From Planococcus sp. ISL-110 (GTDB taxonomy: Bacteria; Bacillota; Bacilli; Bacillales_A; Planococcaceae), in assembly GCF_018613575.1 (NCBI RefSeq), contig NZ_JAGGPX010000007.1, forward strand, positions 1 through 64,000: a DNA stretch of 64,000 bases, written 5' to 3'. Of this stretch, positions 62,451 to 64,000 are shown one piece after another. The position numbers and the translations under genes were made by a program. How positions within the stretch are numbered: the stretch's first letter is position 1; every line of letters starts with the position of its first letter. The notes below the pieces were generated by a model, which ran no database searches, was not told the DNA's origin, and saw only the letters and a list, made by a program, of their open reading frames with translations.

Positions 62451-62670
62451 GTTTTGGTGTTTTTAAAGGCAGAGTATGTGTGGCCCACTGGAAAACACGT
62501 GGTCCCGGGAATTTATATGCACTCGACTCAGAATTCAGCTAATGGGTGATTCTGCCGGTTCGTGGTCGTTCAGCCGAAATAACGCCCCACCGAAAAGAGA
62601 CGTGGATTTCCCACAACCATTCAACATCAAATGCACAAAAAGCATGGCAAACGAACACTGCCACGCGCAA

Positions 62671-62706
62671 AAAAACCGCTGCAGAAAAATCTGCAGCGGT
62701 TTTTTA
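62671..62706. terminator. Bidirectional terminator
   Basis: AACCGCTGCAG pairs with CTGCAGCGGTT around AAAAAT with A-run and T-run; it overlaps the last bases of the response-regulator gene. Confidence 0.85.
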
Positions 62707-63381
62707 ATTGACCCATTTATAGCCGATGCCCCATACCGTCTGGAAATGTTCATCGACAGGAAAGCCGGCCTGACGAATTTTTTCGCGGATGTTGCGTACA
62801 TGCGAATCGACTGTGCGGCCTTCTGTTTCCGAGTCGAAGCCCCATACTAGTTCCAGCAGTCGGTCGCGCTCGAATACTTTATTCGGGTTCTTCATCAGGA
62901 GGCCGAGCATTGAAAACTCTTTGGGTGTCAGGCGAATCGGCGCGTGGTTGTAGCTCAACTCGAAACGGTCCTCTTCCCATATCAAGCCTTTCAATTCAAT
63001 ACGTTTTGCGGGAATGCTGCGGCGCAGAAGGGCTTCCATCCGCGCCAGCAATTCCTCTTCACCAAAAGGCTTTGTCATGTAATCATCCGCGCCAAGGCGC
63101 AGGCCTTTGACGATATCTTCCTGCTGCTCACGAGCCGTCAGCATGATGATCGGCACATTGGAAAATTTGCGGATTTCGCGGCATACTTCCCAGCCGTCCA
63201 TGTCGGGCATCATGATGTCCAGCAGCACCAGATCAAAAGCCTCTTTGTTCAGCAATTCCAGCGCCAGTTTACCGCTGCTCGCTTTTGTGCAGGCATAGTC
63301 ATGCGGCCGCAAATAAAGCGCCACCAGATCGAGCATTCGTTTTTCATCATCCACCAGCAACACTTTATGAATGGTCTCCAC
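62704..63381 (-). CDS. OmpR/PhoB-family response regulator
   Basis: The 225-residue protein has a receiver domain (D11, D12, phospho-acceptor D55 in LLDIMMPDMDG, K105-like in MTKPFG) and a C-terminal winged helix (RLTPKEFSMLGLLMKNPN and TVDSHVRNIREKI). The start is GTG at 63381, within the coding end of the kinase gene; AAAAGGGG abuts it, so a GTG 18 nt later is possible. It pairs with the kinase upstream (17-nt overlap). The trigger is not evident. Confidence 0.93.
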   Translation of the reverse strand: METIHKVLLVDDEKRMLDLVALYLRPHDYACTKASSGKLALELLNKEAFDLVLLDIMMPDMDGWEVCREIRKFSNVPIIMLTAREQQEDIVKGLRLGADDYMTKPFGEEELLARMEALLRRSIPAKRIELKGLIWEEDRFELSYNHAPIRLTPKEFSMLGLLMKNPNKVFERDRLLELVWGFDSETEGRTVDSHVRNIREKIRQAGFPVDEHFQTVWGIGYKWVN

Positions 63382-64000
63382 CCCTTTTCAATCGGATCGT
63401 GACAGCCGTTCCTTTGCCGAACTGGCTGTCGATGCGGATCCGTCCGCCATGCGATTCAACGATTTCCTTGGCAATCGCCAAGCCGAGCCCTGAACCGCCC
63501 CGTTCGCGCGATCTCGATTTTTCCACTCGATACAACCGGTCAAAGACGAAGGGCAGCTCCTCCTTAGAAATTCCCTGCCCTTCATCACTGATGCGGATGG
63601 AGATGCCGTCCATTTCCTCGCAGCATTCCACCGTCACTCGATCGCCTGCAGACGAATGCTTGCGGGCGTTGTCGAGAATGTTCAGCAGCACCTGCTGAAT
63701 GCGTTCAGGGTCGATGGAAGCCTGCAGTTTTTCGCTACAGCTGATCGCCAGCTCAATCTTCTCTTCATCAAAGGTTGGTCTGACCAGAACCGCGACCGAC
63801 TTCAAGAGTTCCGCAATAAAGACGTCCCGTTTTTCAATCGTGAATTGATTGCGGTCCAACTTCGCCAAATCGAATAAGTTCCCGACCAGCACCGTCAACT
63901 GGGCCGCCTCTTCACGGATGATGCCCATGTATTCCTCTCGCTCTCGCTCGGTCGTGTCCGGCCGGACCAGAATATCGGCATAGCCTTTGATATAGGTCAA
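63365..64000 (-). CDS. Sensor histidine kinase, C-terminal part (cut by window edge)
   Basis: The 211 residues visible cover the end of the HisKA helix pair (LTYIKGYADIL follows the missing HELRTP motif) and the HATPase domain: N-box LLNILDNARKHS, G1 DEGQGI, F-box FDRLYRVEKSRS and G2 GGSGLGLAIAKEI. The gene continues beyond position 64000, so the sensor part cannot be described. It is coupled to the OmpR-type regulator gene by a 17-nt overlap. Confidence 0.9.
   Translation of the reverse strand: MTYIKGYADILVRPDTTEREREEYMGIIREEAAQLTVLVGNLFDLAKLDRNQFTIEKRDVFIAELLKSVAVLVRPTFDEEKIELAISCSEKLQASIDPERIQQVLLNILDNARKHSSAGDRVTVECCEEMDGISIRISDEGQGISKEELPFVFDRLYRVEKSRSRERGGSGLGLAIAKEIVESHGGRIRIDSQFGKGTAVTIRLKRGGDHS

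Noticed and set aside
1-64000. tRNA, rRNA and common riboswitches
   Set aside because: I looked for tRNA-like CCA-ended cloverleaves, rRNA signatures and T-box, SAM, TPP or purine-type motifs and saw none that I could support; a covariance-model scan would be decisive.

Overview
The window looks like chromosome from a low-to-mid GC Gram-positive rod of the Bacillales, most likely Planococcus/Planomicrobium or a close relative (Planococcaceae). The grounds are strong AGGAGG-type ribosome sites, frequent TTG/GTG starts, MsmX, YesM/YesN, flotillin T and YdaF-like proteins, CcpA-type cre sites, and a GH42/GH36 galactosidase pair. This is inference from gene content; no rRNA or tRNA gene is present to confirm it.

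Region 1 (1-8.8 kb) is a defence cluster on the minus strand. It holds an McrB-like AAA+ motor with a DUF2357/PD-(D/E)XK nuclease (McrC-like), a protein with two DUF262 domains and a C-terminal HNH nuclease, and a DUF2075 helicase-like protein with an N-terminal nuclease motif. The first three genes are very AT-rich (about 30% GC in sampled lines); the fourth has the composition of the rest of the window. A near-identical 23-nt sequence lies on both sides of the McrBC-like pair. Region 2 (9-13.3 kb) carries three lipoproteins, one with three phage-exclusion-type Ltp repeats, an AtoE-type fatty-acid carrier and an orphan ORF.

Region 3 (13.4-25 kb) is a galactoside-use cluster read on the minus strand: YesN-like regulator, YesM-like kinase, binding lipoprotein (cre site at its start), two permeases, alpha-galactosidase (GH36), beta-galactosidase (GH42). 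No ATPase is encoded there; MsmX at 47.8 kb, also with a cre-like site, is the natural energiser. Region 4 (25.3-31.6 kb) has flotillin, small membrane proteins and a MerR plus two CNNM/CorC-type metal transporters sharing an unusual hairpin leader. Region 5 (32-42 kb) has a MecA/PbpC-type protein that has lost all three transpeptidase motifs, a CPBP protease, a MarR-controlled heterodimeric ABC exporter, a sigma-factor-like fragment and an epimerase-like protein.

Region 6 (42.4-50.4 kb) is a glucoside/maltose area: a truncated GH13 pseudogene, ROK kinase, intact oligo-1,6-glucosidase, a broken MEDS gene, a PucR-type regulator, MsmX and maltose O-acetyltransferase. Region 7 (50.8-64 kb) has a divergent XRE-cupin / MHS symporter / ornithine-cyclodeaminase-like locus, a methyltransferase, an ABC-2 exporter, a GNAT enzyme, two SHOCT-like membrane proteins, a Cys-rich copper-storage protein, a carotenoid-desaturase-like oxidoreductase and an OmpR-type two-component system cut by the window edge.

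The most unexpected signal is non-coding. Two intergenic regions (34.66-35.03 kb and 55.74-56.13 kb) are built from 18-19 degenerate copies of a motif like TTCATGTAGAA in opposite orientations, both at a mean spacing of about 20.65 nt, close to two DNA helical turns; a third short array (32.43-32.48 kb) has a different motif at exactly 21 nt. Separate REP-like hairpin repeats occupy 54.26-54.51 and 58.2-59.1 kb.
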